From assembly GCA_036872755.1 (NCBI GenBank), contig JAVHNS010000009.1, forward strand, positions 2,108,001 through 2,172,000: DNA of 64,000 bases, read 5' to 3'. Under the pieces are notes generated by a model. The model made no database searches and was not told the DNA's origin. It saw only the letters and a program-made list of their open reading frames with translations. Shown here in pieces: positions 23,522-35,478 of this stretch (the first letter of the stretch is position 1; each line of letters starts with the position of its first letter). This stretch comes from Orbilia blumenaviensis. Its lineage: Eukaryota > Ascomycota > Orbiliomycetes > Orbiliales > Orbiliaceae. The position numbers and the translations under genes are program-made.

Positions 23522-26500
23522 CAAGTAGGTAGATTTAGAGTAACAATATCAAGGAATGCTAAGGTGCAAGTATCTCCCTGCGAACCAATTTCCAGCGCAA
23601 TGTAGATATAGATGGTTGAGTATTAAAGCTTAAGCTTATTCCCAAGGACACAGCTCAGCTATGGCGATATCGATAATAGATAGCGTAAAGTAAAGCTAAA
23701 AAAAAAAGCAGAAAGGGTATCAAAGGAATGAACTTGAACGGACTAGCCGCTATAACCAGTAATTTCGTAAGGAACGGAAGTTAGAGATAGCGTAGCTAAA
23801 TCTCTTAAGAAGAAACAGCAAAAACAAGAACCCAAAAGGACTAAAGCGGATGCTACGAAGAAAGTACTCGATAATTTTCCACTATTAAAGAACAAGTAAA
23901 AAGGGTTGTCGGGAGGGGCACCGTTTTATAACAGCAACTCCTGTTGGACGTTTTGCCGAATGATAGTAATACAAGGCAGAACTGCACTTGCGAGCTGACC
24001 TGCATACAGTTGGGGGGGCACAGGAAGTCACTGCAGGTACGAACAGACAAGGGATAGAAGGTAGCAGTGTGCAGTGCGCATGAGTTCACGCCTCGTCCCC
24101 GGCGCGTTTACTGAGACGAACCATTTGCCAACCTCATGGTCAGCTCGAAGGTTGCGGCGGTGGGGTGGTCTCTGGTTGGACAGTTTGTGGACCAGGGCCC
24201 CACGGCATTTTCCTAATTAGGCCATATTGGATTGCTATTCTTGGCCCTTGTGCGACTGGGCCTGCCCAATCGTTCCACAGCCATACCAATCAGAGCCCTC
24301 AACCGGTCTTCGCGGTGCCTTCTCCTGTCAACACAATCCCGGTATGGTAACTTGCCTGAAGATTCCCTGCTCGCAGAAGCATCAAGAAGGCACAGGCCAA
24401 AACTTTTGTTTCGGGTTGGTGACAATACATACTCAGATGGTTGCTCGGTACACATGCTTGTGAATATGTGCCTGCATCTTCCATGGCCATCGAGTAGCCA
24501 TTAGAATTGTTAGGGTCTCATCTCGATCTCGCAAGCCAGTAAAATAGTATTTGTTCCAAGCCATTAGTCAAAATCAAGTTTTGGATTTCTACAGAAAGGG
24601 TCGCTTGGAGTCATGACACCAGACGTCGACGCGAAGTATTTGGGTAAATTTATAAAATGATATACTTTTATTCAGTGTATTGCACAACTGCATGCATGGT
24701 TTGATGCATCATCATCATTTTTTTTCATCCAAAGGGAATTATATGGTGAAGGTGCTTACTACAACATATGTGAACGAGAGCGGAGCTGCCAGGCAGAAAT
24801 GAGCAGCAGTTCCTGTCAAGCGCCGAACTTCGGGGCGCACCAAAAAGGAGAGGGTTGCACTGACACCTCCAGGAAAAGGATAATGCTTATCGGGATGTTT
24901 CGCTACGCTATCGTATTAATTGACATTATGACCAGACGATGGATCCGTGAAGGAACGTACGGTCGCCAAGCTGTCAGTGTGGTGTACGCATAGTGGTAAA
25001 AAAAACTTTTATTAAGAAAATATTGCGCCCAATCGGCCCACACCAACCACCATTCCCAAACTAGGGCCGAGAAGTGTGAATTCTAGCGAGCCTGAAAATA
25101 AAATATTAATAGGCCGTGCAATTATAATGCACAGTGCAGCGGCGCTACATCACGCATCATCGAACCCCACTGCGCAGCCTATAAGTAGCAACCCCTCTGT
25201 TTATTTACGACTCACTATATCGCGGGCGCAGATGAGGTCCTGGTAGCTCCATTCCAGGCTCATTTTATTGCATATTAAAAAATTTTTCGTGGCCATATGT
25301 TTCATAGGGTTCTGGCTAATAGTTCGGTAAGCGATGCGCGATGAGCTTATTTCGGGAGACTCGAATATTTACGCTTGAGTTCAAGAACGGACGCCCACGC
25401 TCGTGCGCCTTGTAGCTCATGCATATCCACTCTCGCTGTGCCAGCGACCTCAAACCATATAATCTTTTAAATTTGGATTTCTCCGGGCGGTATTATCATA
25501 GTTTTGTAACAGGCCGCGCCGCGTTGCATCCTAGGCTCCATATGGCAAAAAGGGACGAAGAAGAGGGTTATCCGACACTTAAGCAACGGGCAGGCGTGGG
25601 TGGCGCGGTTTGGATATACCCGAGCAAATATAGCCGAAGACCGAGAAACTGACCATTGCGCACAAAATTAAAAGAGACCAGAATCAATAGATATATGAAT
25701 GTTAAATTTACAAACCAAAGTACCTTCCTTTGCAATGGAAGTACATAAATCTAACTGGGGCGATATACATAAGTGGCATCATCTGATTAGGGGATCAAAA
25801 TTAGGCGTATGCCCTTTGTCCGACCTTCACATATCCCATAGCTATTCAGGCCTAAATGCTAAAATTTGCATTTAAGGATCTGGGCAGGTACCTAATTATG
25901 ATGAGGCAGGTATCCTGCCCCCTAACAGAACTAGATGCTGCCCAGACCTCGCCTCTGCATATCTATAAATGTGTCGTCGAGTATACCGGTATACTTCTGC
26001 AGATTGTAATTATGACAATATAAGTGAGCTTATTTTAAGCATGTCTCTTTAAGCATTGCGACTGAAATATCAACCCGTACGTATTTTCACGATCAAGGTA
26101 GCCGCACAACAAAATCAACGACTTTCATGCATAACAAAGTATTTCATGTAGTGGGTTTAAACTCGGCTTCTGGGTTTCTATCGTGGATACAAATACTGCC
26201 GGTCCAGGTAGTGCTGCTCACGATCACGAACGACTGAGTTGACCATTTTAAATTTTGAAAATAAACACGTCTTATATGGAATATTATAATATATTAGTAT
26301 GTGTGTTTTTTCTTTATGGAGGCTGGTTTATAATTTACTGGGGCATGTTTCCTTTCTTAAGCTATTCAGCTCAGTGGTATCCATGTATTATTTTGGAGAG
26401 ACAAAATGTAAATATGCATATGTCGTGACCGGCGGATATAAGTCCATGTTATTTAAGCCCTCTTTATACTTACATGATATCATCGTGGAGCTCACATACC

Positions 26501-27800
26501 GGTAGAGAACCCGCTCCCACGAAAAAAAGAAGTGGTTAAACTAGGTAGCCCCACAAAACGGGTAGTAGATTTGCTGTCGGGCCTAGGTTGATGGACTCTT
26601 TTTGTGTGTCGCCTGTTTTCACTATCGATATATCAATATTATCACCACTGCAGAAATCTAGAAAGTATTACATCTTTCGAGGGACTGGCTTCTCCGACAA
26701 AGGACAGCTGCGCGATGCATATATCATGAATGACATCTTATTTCAGACTCCAACGTCTAATATATTGCCCTAGAGTGCGCACTGGTGAACAAAAGAGGGT
26801 GGTAATGATCTGGGACCTGCCTGATTCGAGAGTGCCCTTGCAACTACAATAACATTACAGATATGTGTGATACTATAAAAAATTTAGTGTTCTTTGCAAT
26901 ATCTTCTTGTGGTTCAGCAACATGAAAACATCTTTGTAATATGTTCTATAGATGGTCTAGAAAGCGTCCCTTCCCTGACGCTATTTTTCGAGACTGCACT
27001 GGCGCTATAAACCGTGTGTTGGCGTTTTAAAAATGCAACAAGTTCGCTACTATATGTTGGTGATGTCAATGACATTAATATATGCGTTGAATTCGATTCA
27101 CTACAGTGGAACTCTAGTAATGATCTTTGCCTATAGCACCTGGGTTCGAGACGGCGGGCTAACATCCAGAGCTTCGAGCTCGATTCCACGTGCAAACCCC
27201 GTAGGTATTCGACTTTGCAATTGTCATGCCTGAGCGCTGACTTGCCTTGTTAGTCTGGTGGCCAGCACCTCGCAGCTCTTACCATGGGCCTGAAAATCTA
27301 CCATGTCCATGACATCCAATGTGAAGCGATATTATTATGATATCACTGTGTATAATAGCCCCCCACCGCCGTCACGGCTGAACAGGCAGAAATGACATGT
27401 TTCTTTACGTTTATGTTACAAACGTTACAAAAACCCGACCAAGAGGAGGAGCTCGAAGGACCCGCTCAAGCTTTGTGTAATGCGGGCGTGAAATCTCTGC
27501 CGGCTCTTCTTGCAAATTGTTAGTGGTGGGTGATGCCGACCTGCCGTCTTTTGATCTTGGCGAGAATCTAATCTGATTGATCATATCATCCAAGCCTGTC
27601 CGAGAGTGGGGTTTTTGGCTGGGCATTTTCAGCCAACCTTCTCGCGATTGCTAATGGCTAATCCCAACTGCTCAAGCAGCAGCTGGCTCTCGCTAGCTCG
27701 CCCGCCTCTTCGAGAAGGAAAAAAAAGATAACGGCACGGACGACCAACAAGCTTCCCTGGGTACCTGGTATCATATGATCTCTGCAGGTTACCCTGCTGG
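23522..27800. other. 4.3-kb gene-free tract
   Basis: No ORF here has domain-like content; the longest (24165-24504, 25419-25652, 26914-27195) are short and overlap frames on the other strand. The tract is AT-rich, most strongly at 25650-27000. A 14-base match to the phage T7 promoter core is at 25207-25220. No tRNA, repeat pair or transposase remnant was recognised. Confidence 0.5.
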
Positions 27801-27949
27801 CTGGGGCCAGCGGCATCACATTTAAATATCCCTAGAGCTTCCTCGGTTGGCCGTCTTTCCTTCCTCGTTCAAACCCTCGACAAGTCAGAACCTAGCCAGC
27901 CCCTTAAGCTTACCCTCTCGAAGTCAAGTCCCTTTTCACAACTATCAAA

Positions 27950-28621
27950 ATGCAGCTTCTTGCCGCCTGTGCGCTTCTCCTCGCTGCTCCAGCGCTTTCG
28001 TCCCCGGTCCCACCAGCCCAGCAGCCGATCAAAGATGTCGACTTCAGGATCCCTACCATTCACGAGTCCGCTGTGATGGCCCGTCGGATCCTCCGGCTCA
28101 GTCCCATCGGAACCCTCTCCACAAACTTGCCGTCCTCCGACCGCCATGCACAAGAATTCCCGATCGGTCTGCCTGATTACATCGGAGATTGTGATCCAAA
28201 GCACCCCGGTGCTCCTACTGTTCTTGCAATGAACATCGCGACTTCCTTCCGAAATGTCGCCGCCGGCTCCCAAATCTCCGTTTCCCTTCGATACGAACCG
28301 CCAGCAGATGCTGAGCGGAAATTCACTGTAGCGAGTCTCCCGCGATTCGCTCTGATGACGAGGTTGGAGGATATTTCTGCCGATGAGGTCGCTAGCGGAA
28401 ACGTCGTCCAGTGCTTTACCAAGTACCACCCGGATGCTAAGTGGTGGCTCCCTGGAAACAGAATCCACACAAGCAGGTGGGCAAGATTGGTCGTCACGGG
28501 TCTGTACTGGGTTGGAGGCTTCGGTGACAGGGCTTACATCGGCTGGATTCCAGCTGAGGAGTGGAATAGCGTGACCGAGGAAGAGATCGAAGCCCTCAGA
28601 CTGCCTGGTGAGAAGTTGTAA
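27950..28621 (+). CDS. Secreted CREG-like protein (PNPOx-like FMN-binding fold)
   Basis: A single exon of 223 residues. A signal peptide (MQLLAACALLLAAPALS) is followed by a domain resembling the pyridoxamine-5'-phosphate-oxidase-like fold of CREG proteins: ESAVMARRILRLSPIGTLST, the GLPDYIGDCD segment, RFALMTRLEDIS, and the closing KWWLPG ... HTSRWARLVV ... YWVGGFGDRAYIGWIPAEEW. Members are secreted or vacuolar glycoproteins that generally lack oxidase activity. Their fungal role is unclear. The start fits because the signal peptide begins right at the ATG. No intron is needed. The long minus-strand frame over the same bases is its shadow. Confidence 0.85.
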   Translation: MQLLAACALLLAAPALSSPVPPAQQPIKDVDFRIPTIHESAVMARRILRLSPIGTLSTNLPSSDRHAQEFPIGLPDYIGDCDPKHPGAPTVLAMNIATSFRNVAAGSQISVSLRYEPPADAERKFTVASLPRFALMTRLEDISADEVASGNVVQCFTKYHPDAKWWLPGNRIHTSRWARLVVTGLYWVGGFGDRAYIGWIPAEEWNSVTEEEIEALRLPGEKL

Positions 28622-29042
28622 ACGTACTGCTAGCTTGACGATTAAAAGCTGAAGCTCGGGTTTGTTCTTCCATCAAATGAGTATTTAAGATTGATATATT
28701 CGTTCAATTGCTTGTATAATACAACATCACAGTGCCGGGTTCACCAATAATAACATCTGGGGGCACGTTTGACCCCACCTTGTCGGTATAACGTCATGCT
28801 GCAACCCCGCATTTCAATCATACGCGTGTCGAGTTCGCAGGATGCTTACGTCCTCTTTTGAATGATTGATAATCCCGTTCAGTACCTTCCTAAACTGTAT
28901 TCTTATTCACAGGGGGCTGCTGCTACTTAAATACGCTTGAGTACAGCTTTATAAATTACTTAATAGTTGTGAACTTGGAAAAACCTCAGCCAGATTCAAT
29001 TCAATTTCAAGGGCGTTGGAGCAGATTCTACTACCGATCAAA

Positions 29043-31098
29043 ATGTTGGAGCTCGAGGCCGCAAAACCATTTGCAATTAATATCCCAACCGACAGAATCG
29101 ATCTTTTGAAACAGAAGCTTGAGCTAGCAGGATTCCCCGATAGTATGTCCCCTAGAGTTTGGTTTGGAGCTTTAAACCACCGTGTATCGAAACTACCAAT
29201 GGGAAGATCATATAAATATCGGTGCAAAAGCTGAAACGTTACTTTTCAAGCGAGGATACCTAATCTATTAAATAGCAATCTTGAAAAATGAGAACGATTG
29301 GTCTCACGGTCCTCCATTACCTACAATGCGGCGTCTAGTTGAATACTGGCGAAGTGGATTCGATTGGAAAGCTGCCGAGGCTCGTCTAAATCTTATTCCA
29401 CAGTACACCGTCCCGATCGATGTCGATGGATTTGGGTCCTTTAATGTTCACTATCTTCACGTAAACAAGGGCAAAAAGGCTGCCGTGCCGCTACTTCTGA
29501 TCCATGGATGGCCTGGTAGTTTCTTTGAATTTACAAAGATAATAGGTCCACTTACAAAAGGAGACGGGGACGAGCCAGAATTCGAGTTCGTGATAATTCA
29601 TTTTCCACCTAATACCATTAGAATCCGCTCTCAATTATGGCCCACTCACTCCGTTTCAACATATTATTAGGCTTATAATTCCGTCTCTAATCGGTATATA
29701 CGGTTTCTCTTGAATTTCTCCATATTCAGACACTATCAAGCCCAAAGTATGGAATCTCCTAACTGGATATAAAATAGGATATGGTTTCAGCGATGGTGCG
29801 AAGGAGCCAGGATTCAGTTGCTTCAAGGTTTGAAATAATATTCCTCCCTCCCCCAGTCTATTGCTTATGTTTCATATGCTTTCTGCCGCAATAGCAAGCA
29901 GAAATGTGCCATAGATTGATGCTTAAACTCGGGTTTAGCGAGTATGGTATGTTGTCCAAAATCAAATATACGCATGGGTGGTCAAGAGCGTCTGGGACCG
30001 AGACTAGTGTCTAATTATAATTATCTTCACCAATAGCTGTTCAGGGAGGAGATTGGGGTACGTTCCTTTGCATGATGTTACCAGACTTCCTCAACGGACT
30101 TCAATCCCAGTTTATTAACTGTCTTCTCTCAAAGGCATGGTGATCACACATATTTTGGCCAATACATATTATCCAAAGCATGTGAAAGCGATCCATATCA
30201 ACAACTCGGACAAATACGACCCGCCCTCCTTTTTCGAAAACCCAATACACTGGCTCCAGAATCAATTACGGGGTCCGTACACCGAGACTGAAAAGGCGGG
30301 GATTGAAAGGACGCAAAGATTCCTCAGCGAGGGATACGGATATAACTTGATGCACAAACACAGGCCCCAAACCGTCGGCTACTCGATAACAGATAGTCCC
30401 ACTGGGTTGTTAGGATGGATTCTTGATAAATTGCAAGATTGGACGGATAAGTATGCTATTATATCCAGATGGCCCAATTTGTTGTATTCATTTTGCAGCG
30501 TGTTGTACTGACCGGTGTACCAAGCTACCCATGGACTGATGATGAAAGTAAGCTCTCCTATACTCGATAGGAAACAATATCTTACCCGCAAATCCGACTT
30601 CCGTTCAATCTCCAGACCGTCTAACAGCTCCTCCGCAATGATTGAAGTCTTGACATGGGTATCGATATATTGGTTCTCAACTTCCGGCCCAACGGCGTCG
30701 CTACGGTTGTACTACGAATCGAGACGAGCTCCGCAGGAGGAAAAGAAGAATGGTTTTGCCTACGCCAAGTGCCCAATGGGGATCAGTCATTTCCCCATGG
30801 ATATCAATGTCTCGCCGATCGTTTGGGCGAGGCCAATGGGTAACTTCGTTTTTGAAAGGGCGCACAAGTCCGGGGGCCACTTTGCGGTATGTGCGGTATA
30901 CCACGCTGAGATCAAACCCCCCTTATCTCCCTTGATTACCGTGGTTTCTACGGGAGTGCATAGAAGTATATCTAATCAGCGTCCGTATATGTCACACAGG
31001 CGTGGGAAAAGCCGGATGTTCTAGCAGGAGATCTGAAAGATATGTTTAAGAAGGGTGGCCCAGTATATGGCGTCGTACCGGGACGGGATGGATATTAA
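29043..31098 (+). CDS. Epoxide hydrolase, alpha/beta fold, with epoxide-hydrolase N-terminal domain
   Basis: Ten exons splice in phase to 410 residues: 29043-29142, 29276-29585, 29671-29693, 29778-29827, 29895-29946, 30037-30057, 30135-30450, 30524-30546, 30648-30886, 31000-31098. The N-terminal domain carries NDWSHGPPLPTMRRLVEYW and FDWKAAEARLN. The oxyanion-hole motif is HGWPGS. The segment PSLIGYGFS corresponds to the family's PSLPGYGFS, with Pro to Ile. The nucleophile is the Asp of VQGGDWG. The catalytic His is in GGHFAAWEKP. The cap has DSPTGLLGWI and YYES. These enzymes add water to epoxides through a covalent Asp ester and work on lipid or xenobiotic epoxides. No signal peptide is seen. 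Exon 2 uses the unusual donor GTTCGT and exon 4 GTTTGA; a reading that ignores them would wrongly call the gene broken. Confidence 0.88.
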
Positions 31099-31318
31099 TA
31101 ACGAGGCTAGCTTTTAGGTAGGCGGACCGGGGAAGCTCATGGGTCTAGAAAAAACGAATGAGGGTTGATGATGCCTAGTTTGAATGGTTTATTTATAACG
31201 TATCCGGCTTTAAATGTGGATGTAAAGATGTAAAATAAGAGTGAATAATAATTGATTAATACCCATCCAGTATTTTGTATATTTTTTTTTACGCTATTTA
31301 CCTAGGTAATGAGATAAC

Positions 31319-31338
31319 AAAAAAAAAAAAAAAAAAAA
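31319..31338 (+). repeat. Poly-A run of 20
   Basis: Twenty consecutive A residues about 220 bases after the epoxide hydrolase stop codon. No target-site duplication or retroelement frame was seen next to it. Confidence 0.9.
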
Positions 31339-31845
31339 CCGAACTTAAGTAAGCAGAAACTATCGAACATCTAGATTGGAACGTCTGCATAGCCGTAGCA
31401 TGGTCCAATACCTCGGGATAAATCAGGCGTGACAACTCCCATCCTTCCACTTACGCCCTCACCCGGGAACGGCGCCCTTGTGATAGAACCGTGTTACTTT
31501 GGTAGTAACGGAGGTGGTATTTAAAATTATTTGGTACTTTTAATTGAAAAGAATCGCCGCGTAGGCGCTGTATGGGCTACCAGTTAGAAATTTCTCCGCA
31601 CCAGGAGTACGAAATTGTATAGCATGCAGGGCTACGTACTAGAATTGTGCGCAGTTAGGTACAGTATAACATAACTCGCGCCATTGACCGAACGTACCCT
31701 TGACACTCAAATTGTTCTGTACAGGCGTGGTTTCAAACGGATAGGTATATCCCCTTCAAACTTGAACTTGAGTACGCGGGGTCTTCCCTACCGCGGTGAA
31801 TACTTTCGTGAAGCGGATTGAAATACCGTACCCTCCACGGCTTAC

Positions 31846-32142
31846 CTACCTTCCTATCCGCATTAGCAGCGCTTGCTCCTGCTTCATAATTCCGCCATCT
31901 GGGGTTATTTCGACTGTGACAGTAACTGGTTCTATCAGGTCTTGTAAACCAGCCCCAGTACTACCCGAACAAATACTAGAGTCGTATGTCGAATCTAAAG
32001 CACTATTAATATATCCAAATTCCATAAATCCAGCTAGATTATAGGCGCCTAGGCTAAAATATCCGATTTTAATCGATAATCGCATAGGTAAGCCTTTCCC
32101 TGCGACAACCGCATCACGCACCACCCAAACAGTTTCAGCCAT
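31846..32142 (-). CDS. Possible first exon of an unknown protein
   Basis: A true ATG at 32142 starts a 98-codon frame, MAETVWVVRDAVVAGKG..., with alternating hydrophobic residues (VTVTVEITPDGG) suggesting beta strands. Near its end, AGGAAG is followed by GTAGGT, which could be a donor, so it may continue into a further exon. I could not find that exon or a family. It could equally be a chance frame in otherwise AT-rich DNA. Confidence 0.3.
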   Translation of the reverse strand: MAETVWVVRDAVVAGKGLPMRLSIKIGYFSLGAYNLAGFMEFGYINSALDSTYDSSICSGSTGAGLQDLIEPVTVTVEITPDGGIMKQEQALLMRIGR

Positions 32143-33412
32143 GACAACCTCCGTGATAAAAGATAACCCGGTAGCCCGTGGCGTTATTGGATGCTCTGAT
32201 AGCGACAGATTCTATGACTAGCTACAAGATTTGAATATTACAAGTTGCAAACCCTTCTGCCAGAATTTCCCTAGCTTGCCGACGCTTTCAGTTCGGATCT
32301 CTCAACGCTGATACCAATATCTTCGAAATCAAGGTTTCTGACGACTATGCCGTTAGCCCATCTACCAATTTTAACTGTCAACAGTTTCAGTTTTACGATC
32401 TAAGATGTATCGTTTGATCAATGACACTCGAGTTTGAGGAGGGGGTGGGGTGGGGCTACCAAAACTCAAGATTTGAGAGCGACTATGCAGTATCCTTACA
32501 ATAGATGTTGGATATGTATTCCTAAAAGATTTGTATGCATAGAATACGGCATCTTAAAATAGCATGCACCTTCATATGTATCGAGTTTGATAGCTTTGTT
32601 TCTTACTTCGTCCTAGTAATTTCATAAACCCAATGGCTAACGTTCTTAATACACTCCGAACAAAGTATCGCGGTATTGTACTATAGTCCCGTGTAAACAT
32701 GTGTACAGATATAAAGATAGTACCTTAGATAAATTACTTAAAGTATGTACTCGTGGCATTGAAAGCCTGAGCAAACTGTAGGCTTGTAGTTTTAAACTTT
32801 TACTCGTTGGCTGTTGCCTCAGTGTTTAAAATTCGCCTAGTGAGATATAACTATATACTTACATCTAGATCTGTATATTAGCTATTTTTGTAGTATATGG
32901 AGAGGCTTCTTTTCTCGTAACTAGAATACCTAGTCAAGGATAGAGAGGATAATATATGCCCTCCCCTAGCACCTAGCACCAATTTGGACGTTCAAGATGG
33001 CGTCATCGATAGGCCCTTACATATATATATAATTATTATACGGCGGTACTAACGTCGAGCCTAAAAGTTGGAGGTGCGGATTAGTATATTGGTTCGGAAA
33101 AAATAATAATATATCCCTGGTGTGTAGCAATAATGTTCACCAATAATATTAATAATATGCATTTATTTCAGAAGCTCGGGTTGTTTAGCGGTTCGAGCTC
33201 GCTCTGGCCAGAACATGATACTCAAGGGCTTTCGCCTCGGGAAGACTGTCGCCGATCGTTAAAAGCCGGTACAACAGGCCATTCGGATCTTATAATTCCA
33301 ACTTTGGCTCGGAGCTAGCGTGTAGTACCAAATACCAGGTCGTAGTTGCGCAATTACATGTCGCATATACGGAACCACTCGCTCCGGGGCTGATTGCAGG
33401 GAGTTGGCTTAG

Positions 33413-33796
33413 CTATACTCTATAGCTCTTTCGATATCTAAGGTTTAGTATTGTCGCCTTAATTTCGATGCTGCCGCTCTGGTGCCCGGGATTTTCAAGC
33501 ATTAGAGTTGGATTATTATCGATAATTGTGGCAGGCTTCTTGGCCGCGGCAAGCCACCCTTCGTAAGATAAGCAATAGGTTTGGAGTTGGAAGTTGGAAG
33601 CTGGCCGTCGGAATCCGGATACGTGCAACCCAGGATCAAGCTTCCCCGCATTTTCATTACGATCGAGTGTAACCTGATCATGATGGCATACGCGCACGAG
33701 GGCACCCACGATCAGCCTACATATATAATCGGATGAAATTAGACGGTTCCTAAGCTCTCGCCAAGCAATAGGCACTACAATTCCTTTCGCCAACAT
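33413..33796 (-). CDS. Possible small protein, unknown
   Basis: A 127-codon frame with an ATG at 33796 (MLAKGIVVPIAWRELRN...). The composition is mixed and includes a Cys-His-His stretch (VCHHDQVTLD). There is no signal peptide and no family I recognise. It lies alone in AT-poor sequence within an AT-rich region, which is its only support beyond length. Confidence 0.28.
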   Translation of the reverse strand: MLAKGIVVPIAWRELRNRLISSDYICRLIVGALVRVCHHDQVTLDRNENAGKLDPGLHVSGFRRPASNFQLQTYCLSYEGWLAAAKKPATIIDNNPTLMLENPGHQSGSIEIKATILNLRYRKSYRV

Positions 33797-33968
33797 TGCC
33801 GATATCTACACCCCCAGCCTTTTGCCCTGAAGAAATAGGTCTTAGCTTTGCCTACTGAGCCGACTGCCTTGTTTCTCAATGAAGTACGTATTTATGCGTG
33901 TTGCAGCATTGTGACACATCCGCCAACCTGCCGAGATACTTACAACAACCCCAAAGCCCTTAATTCCC

Positions 33969-34688
33969 ATGTCGGCAGGTACCCTGCTGCTGTCGAGCCC
34001 CCGAAACACCGTGGGAGAGGATTACATGCCAAAGCCGGGGCTTGTAGGCCTTTTGTTTGACTATACACTCGATTTCGGACGAGAGCGTACAATTGTTATC
34101 TCTCGGCTTCGAGAGCCATCTGAAATCCCGAGACCTACAGATTATAGGGAATCACTGCCCGTTGCTTACTATCTTTCGGTCGATCCGAGATATAGATCTG
34201 TCCTGTTAACGCCGACTTATGATACAGTAGCAGCAATATCCTTTGCATCTTTCCCAAAACCCACAGTTGAGATTCAGGAGCTCTCAGATATCTTCTCTTC
34301 TCGAAGTTCTGGGTCCGACACAAGGACAAAACTGTGGGCGAAATCAAGAGGCCGTAAAATACGGTTTTCAGGTGATCACGGCACCACTATTACTTGGGAG
34401 CGTCGAGAGAACGAAGACGCGTTTGATTTATGGGTGTCTGATGGGTTGGTGGAGTCATCGTCACCAGCCCCACGATCGCAAATTCGGAGGGTCGGGAGCA
34501 TGAGACGGACGACAACCCTCGATTCGAAGAGGATCACAATTGAGGCAAATACTCAGTATATCGGAGAAGTGGCAATGCTAGCTTCTGGGCTTACCGTTCT
34601 CAAGAGAGATGCTTTGGAGGAAAAACGGCGGAAGAAGCCTACGAATGCACGAGGGTTTTCTTTGCCGTTTGTTTCGGCCTTTGCATGA
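33969..34688 (+). CDS. Unrecognised 239-residue protein
   Basis: Single open frame. The start could be the ATG at 33969 or the internal one at 34026 (MPKPGLVGL). It has beta-rich, evenly spaced hydrophobics early on (LPVAYYLSVDPRYRSVLLTPTYDTVAAISF) and a basic, Ser-rich second half (KLWAKSRGRKIRFSGDHG, RRVGSMRRTTTLDSKR). This is much more protein-like than random frames nearby. No signal peptide or membrane helix. I do not know the family. A missed upstream exon is possible, because the frame continues a little above 33969. Confidence 0.5.
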   Translation: MSAGTLLLSSPRNTVGEDYMPKPGLVGLLFDYTLDFGRERTIVISRLREPSEIPRPTDYRESLPVAYYLSVDPRYRSVLLTPTYDTVAAISFASFPKPTVEIQELSDIFSSRSSGSDTRTKLWAKSRGRKIRFSGDHGTTITWERRENEDAFDLWVSDGLVESSSPAPRSQIRRVGSMRRTTTLDSKRITIEANTQYIGEVAMLASGLTVLKRDALEEKRRKKPTNARGFSLPFVSAFA

Positions 34689-34781
34689 TAGTTGCACTCT
34701 TACAGGCGTAGGAAGCCTCCGCGTATGCCCAGGAGCTGGCGAACCAGGGTGTAGAGATACCCTAGGCCTGAATGCGGGAGA

Positions 34782-34795
34782 TTTTTTTTTTTTTT
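34782..34795 (+). repeat. Poly-T run of 14
   Basis: Fourteen T residues about 95 bases after the preceding stop codon. Unremarkable low-complexity DNA; the ORF starting at 34772 reads through it and is an artefact. Confidence 0.85.
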
Positions 34796-35082
34796 AATTT
34801 AAACATTTTAAAACTCTCAGTGACATGGAGCTGCTGGTTTGTTTTGTGGAACTTTTCTAGGTTTTTGTTAACTGCTTCTAGTGTTTGCAGATCTGAGTGT
34901 CTCAAGTATTATTTGACAGCTAGTGAAAGCTTGAAGCTTGGATCACCCCTTATCAATAATTCTGATTGTTTTTTTCTTTCTTTTTCTAGTCAAGGTGCCT
35001 GGGACGGCATCCGAATATCCAGATTGAAAATTGTTTGTGAAAGATCTCTTAGAGGTTTTCGTTTCCATGCTCGTAGCCCATC

Positions 35083-35478
35083 CATTCACTCAGAAGCTGC
35101 GCCCCGCGAGATGTCAGCGCCTGCACATCAGGTTGCAAGTCGAGGCTTAAGTCCTGCTTACCAACTTCATATCTATCTACTAGATTCTACCATGTATTCA
35201 GGGACAAGAATTATGGAAGCAACACTCAGTATATCTGGGTCAAAAATATGTCAGATGGAAAAGCATTTCCGTCAGGGCGTCGAAGCTCCAAAAATACCAA
35301 CTTCCAGAACCCCTGTCCGTCCCAAATCTTTAATCTCTGGGCAGACGCACTTACCCGTTTCAGATTTATAACGGCCTACGGACCGGCTGACCGCCTAAAG
35401 GAGAAAATACTGGGGTCCCCTGAAGAAATCAAGAAACAAACGTCTGAACATCGGATCATTGATGATGTCGATACCTAG
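35083..35478 (+). CDS. Possible 3' exon of an unknown gene
   Basis: The frame is open for about 395 bases after a TAG near 35080 and ends at 35476-35478. The only in-frame ATG is at 35248, so if coding it needs an upstream exon. The end of the translation is protein-like (IFNLWADALTRFRFIT, KEKILGSPEEIKKQTSEHR). An acceptor-like TTCTAG lies upstream at about 34991. No family recognised; confidence is low. Confidence 0.3.
   Translation, partial: HSLRSCAPRDVSACTSGCKSRLKSCLPTSYLSTRFYHVFRDKNYGSNTQYIWVKNMSDGKAFPSGRRSSKNTNFQNPCPSQIFNLWADALTRFRFITAYGPADRLKEKILGSPEEIKKQTSEHRIIDDVDT

Larger units (their letters stand above)
31099..33968. other. AT-rich tract with two weak minus-strand ORFs
   Basis: About 2.9 kb with no firmly supported gene. 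It includes a run of 20 A at 31319-31338 and very AT-rich DNA between 32500 and 33150. Two minus-strand ORFs with ATG starts are listed separately. Confidence 0.45.

Noticed and set aside
27869..28468. 199-codon minus-strand ORF
   Set aside because: Antisense to the CREG-like gene, with no protein-like features of its own.
29585..29795. Epoxide hydrolase as a pseudogene lacking the PSLPG segment
   Set aside because: Using the GTTCGT donor at 29586 and a 23-base exon at 29671-29693 restores PSLIGYGFS and the correct phase through all ten exons.
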